The position numbers and the translations under genes are program-made. From positions 1-53,737 of the forward strand of contig JAMCYH010000066.1 of NCBI GenBank assembly GCA_023474025.1: a stretch of 53,737 bases of DNA, given 5' to 3'. Below the pieces are notes generated by a model. The model was not told the DNA's origin. It did no database searches and saw only the letters and a list, made by a program, of their open reading frames with translations. This DNA comes from Deltaproteobacteria bacterium. Its GTDB lineage: Bacteria > Desulfobacterota > Desulfomonilia > Desulfomonilales > Desulfomonilaceae. This document shows, one piece after another, positions 52,605 to 53,737 of this stretch (the first letter of the stretch is position 1; each line of letters begins with the position of its first letter).

Positions 52605-53651
52605 CTATTTGATAATGACTTTTGGATCCGACTGATTGGTCCGTTCTTTGACAACGCCGATTCTCAGTACGTCCAGTTTGTTTTCCCGCAATATTTTCAT
52701 GGCCTCGTCAGTATCAACTTCTGCGAGGATCATGATCATTCCTACTCCCATATTAAAAGTCTTAAACATTTCAAAGTCGTCTAGACCAGCATGCCACTTC
52801 AGTATTTTGAATACTGAGGGAATTTCCCATGCCTGTGAATCGATGTGAGCGCAAACGTTGTCGGGTAAAACTCGTGGAATGTTTCCATAAAAGCCCCCAC
52901 CTGTGATGTGGGCCATACCATGTACAGAAATTTTTTCCAGGAGAGAAAGAACCGGTTTAACATAAATTCTTGTAGGAGTTAGAAGTTCTTCGCCCAAGGT
53001 TTTCTCTGAGTCTGGAAATTTATAGTCTAAGGAATATTTTTCTTTTTCCAATAACGCCTTTCGAACAAGGCTGAAACCGTTGCTATGCAACCCCGATGAA
53101 GCGATACCCAAAAGGATATCTCCACTTCTGACCTTTGATTGATCCAAAGCGTTTGACCTGTCAAGAATGCCTACGCAAAATCCCGCCAAGTCATATTCAC
53201 CATCCGGGTAAAAGTCCGGCATTTCAGCGGTTTCGCCACCGATTAAGGCGCATCCTGCAATGACACACCCTTCTGCGATTCCTGAGAGGACGCTGTTGAA
53301 GATTGACGGTTCAATTTTACCAGTAGCGAAATAATCCAGGAAAAAAAGAGGCTCAGCCCCTGTGACCAGTAAGTCATTGACATTCATAGCCACTAGATCT
53401 ATTCCGACCGTGTTGTGAATTCCCGTCATGAAGGCGATTTTCAGTTTGGTTCCAACACCATCAGTAGCGGAAACCAGAATAGGGTCCTGAAATTTTTTCC
53501 AATTAGGACGGAACATTGCGGCAAATCCGCCGAGGTTGCCCAGCACTCCCGGAGTAAACGTAGACTGAATTTTACTTGTTACTGAGGCTAATGCCCTGTC
53601 AGCCAGGTCTGTGTCAACCCCCGCATCACGGTAAGTTATTTTTTTTGACAT
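52605..53651 (-). CDS. purM: Phosphoribosylformylglycinamidine cyclo-ligase (AIR synthetase)
   Basis: A 348-aa enzyme from the ATG at 53651 (AAGG 6 bases upstream). It catalyses ATP-dependent closure of FGAM to AIR in purine synthesis. YRDAGVDTDLADRAL is the conserved start. LVSATDGVGTKLKIAF holds the ATP-binding segment, VAMNVNDLLVTGAEPLFFLD is the substrate block, and GCALIGGETAEMPDFY and ASSGLHSNGFSLVRK follow. AHITGGGFYGNIPRVL lies near residue 245. It is full length. The 86 bases to the window end hold no gene. Confidence 0.96.
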   Translation of the reverse strand: MSKKITYRDAGVDTDLADRALASVTSKIQSTFTPGVLGNLGGFAAMFRPNWKKFQDPILVSATDGVGTKLKIAFMTGIHNTVGIDLVAMNVNDLLVTGAEPLFFLDYFATGKIEPSIFNSVLSGIAEGCVIAGCALIGGETAEMPDFYPDGEYDLAGFCVGILDRSNALDQSKVRSGDILLGIASSGLHSNGFSLVRKALLEKEKYSLDYKFPDSEKTLGEELLTPTRIYVKPVLSLLEKISVHGMAHITGGGFYGNIPRVLPDNVCAHIDSQAWEIPSVFKILKWHAGLDDFEMFKTFNMGVGMIMILAEVDTDEAMKILRENKLDVLRIGVVKERTNQSDPKVIIK

Positions 53652-53737
53652 GATCAACCTTAAATCAAAAACAATTTTCGGCCAGTATCTAACGCAATTC
53701 GACTAGCCAAGTCTAGCAGGCGTGGCCGAATGTCAAT

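Overview
The window reads as a chromosomal segment of an anaerobic, Gram-negative bacterium, most likely a deltaproteobacterium (Desulfobacterota). This is inferred from gene content: a TatA protein, a c-type-heme/rhodanese protein, a rubrerythrin-like protein, a cytidylate-kinase-like/BON protein, an NRAMP-UspA fusion and GlnE next to PurM. There is no rRNA or tRNA to anchor the assignment, so confidence in the phylum is moderate and no genus is claimed.

Region 1 (about 0.1-33.2 kb, almost all minus strand) is a surface polysaccharide (O-antigen/exopolysaccharide) cluster of the Wzx/Wzy type. Read in the direction of transcription it starts with two nearly identical cassettes. Each cassette is a promoter with a perfect TTGACA box, a long untranslated leader and a specialised NusG paralogue. 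A belt of decayed IS3-family transposase genes separates them. Then follow rfbF, a methyltransferase, an HldA-like kinase, a wecB broken by a 529-bp tandem duplication, a decayed methyltransferase, a glycosyltransferase, rfbG, an rfbC-like epimerase, a DegT aminotransferase, an ATP-grasp ligase, a phosphatase-SDR fusion, an SGNH hydrolase, a WbqC protein, the flippase, a GT2, a methyltransferase, a GC-rich second DegT aminotransferase, a GT9, the Wzy-type polymerase, four more glycosyltransferases and a WecA-type initiating transferase. An IS256-type transposase remnant lies at the far end. RfbF and RfbG would make CDP-4-keto-6-deoxyglucose. The DegT, RfbC-like, ATP-grasp, WbqC and methyltransferase proteins are candidates for tailoring sugars. 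WecA would start the lipid-linked unit, the glycosyltransferases would extend it, and the flippase and polymerase would move and join it.

Region 2 (33.6-49.5 kb, mixed strands) is ordinary chromosome in short operons: a YdcF-like protein, a three-rhodanese heme protein, a YddA-like ABC exporter, a 3-hydroxyacyl-CoA dehydrogenase, TatA and DedA, a cytidylate-kinase-like/BON fusion, a DsrE-like protein with an NRAMP-UspA transporter, an Fsr-like MFS pump with a ThDP enzyme, a cupin, a ferritin-like protein, a flavodoxin, a lysoplasmalogenase-like protein and a glutamine-rich secreted protein.

Region 3 (49.5-53.7 kb, minus strand) is core metabolism: glnE downstream of purM.

The most interesting signal is the duplicated promoter-leader-NusG cassette, in which one leader sequence element occurs four times. 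It looks like a dedicated processive-antitermination system placed at the head of a roughly 28-kb polysaccharide operon.
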